Origin: an uncultured Aquimarina sp.
GTDB lineage: Bacteria; Bacteroidota; Bacteroidia; Flavobacteriales; Flavobacteriaceae
Length of the DNA: 64,000 nucleotides
NCBI RefSeq assembly: GCF_947496855.1
Contig: NZ_CANMED010000002.1
Location: 558,001-622,000 of the forward strand
Direction: 5' to 3'
The translations under genes and the position numbers were made by a program. Each line of letters starts with the position of its first letter. Positions within the stretch are counted from its first letter, which is position 1. The notes beneath the pieces were generated by a model. The model was not told the DNA's origin. It searched no databases and saw only the letters and a program-made list of their open reading frames with translations. Positions 62,873 through 64,000 of this stretch are shown here, piece by piece.

Positions 62873-64000
62873 TCAATAAGGAATTGAACGTTGTAATAAA
62901 TCATTGTTTTTATCACGAACGAAGACTTCTATACGACCTGTAACTAAATTAGAATTACTAATACAAACAGAACCAGTAGACGAGCCGATATTACCACGCA
63001 GGTTTTTCCAACCACTCCAATTAGAACCATTCCATGATTTTTGTACTAATTCATCATTATGTTTACCTCGGATAAATATTTCCAAATGTTTCTCACCTGT
63101 ATGAACAACAGATGGGGCAGCAGCTAAATCTCCACCAAGATTTTTCCACCCACTCCAACTTGCACCATTCCAAGATCTTTGTACTAGTTTATGATTCTTT
63201 CCTCTAACGAAAACCTCCAATTCTCCCGAACCGACATGAACAGCAGTAGGAGCAGCAGATAAATCACCTCCAAGATTTTTCCAACCGCTCCAACTTGTAC
63301 CATTCCAAGATCTTTGTACTAGATCATCATTATGTTTACCTTGAATGAACACTTCTAGTCTACCTAAACCTGTATGAACCACTGTGGGTGCAGAGGCCAG
63401 ATCACCCCCCAAATTTTTCCACCCACTCCAACTTACACCATTCCAAGATCTTTGTACTAGTTTATGATTCTTTCCTCTAACAAACACTTCCAATCTACCT
63501 AAACCTGTATGAACAACTGTGGGTGCAGAGGTAAGATCACCACCCAGATTTTTCCATCCACTCCAGCTGGTACCATTCCAAGATCTTTGCACTAGTTTAT
63601 GATTCTTTCCTCTAACGAATACTTCCAATCTACCTAAACCAGTATGAGCGACTGCAGGGGCCGAGGAAAGGTCTCCATCAAGGTTTTGGAATCCATGTAT
63701 AAAGTTGTAAGCAAGGTCGGTTGGGTCATAGTTTCCTGGAGAGCTCGAGGATACACCAACAATATTTCTGGAGATATTTAGTGCTGGTCCTCCTGAATCT
63801 CCAGGACAAGATCCCGCACCAGGCTTTCCAATTCGTAAGGTTATATTTTCTTTAGAAATTTCGTGCAGTGGCAGATTGATTTTTCGCTTATCTGTAAAAG
63901 GAGAATTGCAGGGGTTTCCAATACCACCAAAACCCACTAGAGTAATCTGATCTTTCAATTTTGGACGTTTTGAAGGTGTCTCTACAGCAAAAGGGCGTAC
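62873..64000 (-). CDS. trypsin-like protease with lectin-like repeats, cut by the window edge
   Basis: The frame is open to the edge (375 codons seen; first residues VRPFAVETPSKRPK). The N-terminal part ends an S1 protease domain: GFGG, then SCPGDSGGPAL with the catalytic Ser, and IVGVSSSSPG. Six repeats of about 47 residues follow, each with APxVVHxGxxxLEVFVRGK and VQRSWNGxSWSGWKNLG, the last degenerate. They resemble PLL-type propeller lectins. The His and Asp of the protease lie outside the window. Probably secreted. Confidence 0.85.
   Translation of the reverse strand, partial: VRPFAVETPSKRPKLKDQITLVGFGGIGNPCNSPFTDKRKINLPLHEISKENITLRIGKPGAGSCPGDSGGPALNISRNIVGVSSSSPGNYDPTDLAYNFIHGFQNLDGDLSSAPAVAHTGLGRLEVFVRGKNHKLVQRSWNGTSWSGWKNLGGDLTSAPTVVHTGLGRLEVFVRGKNHKLVQRSWNGVSWSGWKNLGGDLASAPTVVHTGLGRLEVFIQGKHNDDLVQRSWNGTSWSGWKNLGGDLSAAPTAVHVGSGELEVFVRGKNHKLVQRSWNGASWSGWKNLGGDLAAAPSVVHTGEKHLEIFIRGKHNDELVQKSWNGSNWSGWKNLRGNIGSSTGSVCISNSNLVTGRIEVFVRDKNNDLLQRSIPY

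Overview
The window is a low-GC chromosomal segment from a marine Flavobacteriaceae-type Bacteroidota, probably Aquimarina-like (an inference). The clues are type IX secretion (T9SS) C-terminal sorting domains, a SusC-like TonB-dependent receptor, TANNTTTG-type promoter boxes, DUF5686 and the near absence of Shine-Dalgarno sequences. No rRNA, tRNA or CRISPR array was seen.

1-23 kb is ordinary core genome. It holds an EgtB/EgtD-like ergothioneine pair with a DUF427 protein, thymidylate synthase, a CNT nucleoside transporter, a DUF151 nuclease, the electron-transfer flavoprotein pair etfBA, a pyruvate dehydrogenase E1 beta subunit, a DUF5686 outer-membrane protein, soluble and membrane pyrophosphatases and an App1-like phosphatase. 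An S24/LexA-like repressor faces a DNA-repair operon (DUF559, radical SAM, DUF4130) across a promoter carrying two matching operators. A 26-bp perfect palindrome lies between etfB and pdhB, and a 31-bp perfect inverted repeat lies downstream of pdhB.

23-37 kb is surface and stress biology: a pentapeptide-repeat membrane protein, an ECF sigma factor with a membrane TPR partner, a divergent subtilisin-like lipoprotein and a TPR-CHAT protease, then a metalloprotease and two other exported proteins.

37.2-53 kb is the accessory heart. A two-gene anti-phage-type module (PD-(D/E)XK/DUF4297-like nuclease plus HerA-like ATPase) lies inside what looks like an integron-type gene cassette: its 5' end is the exact complement of the first arm of an attC-like hairpin at its 3' end. 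A second cassette, for a small membrane protein, follows. From 41.27 to 50.07 kb comes a string of small, mostly unrecognised plus-strand genes separated by at least 18 copies of a 19-bp repeat, AAAGTTCAATAAAACGATG. The TAA in the repeat can end one gene and its ATG can start the next. The units include a ParDE toxin-antitoxin pair, a beheaded serine recombinase, lipoproteins, membrane peptides and several decayed genes. An orphan GG-leader RiPP precursor lies in the array on the opposite strand. The repeat spacing, the constant start-codon position and the random gene content suggest gene capture. The mechanism is unknown, and no integrase gene is in the window.

50-64 kb returns to secreted and surface proteins: a BspA-like lipoprotein, a large sialidase-fold/FN3/MAM T9SS protein, a second DUF427 protein, a TonB-dependent receptor divergent from a LytS/LytR-type two-component system, and at the right edge the C-terminal part of a trypsin-like protease with six lectin-like repeats. 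One stray repeat copy lies at 62.48 kb.
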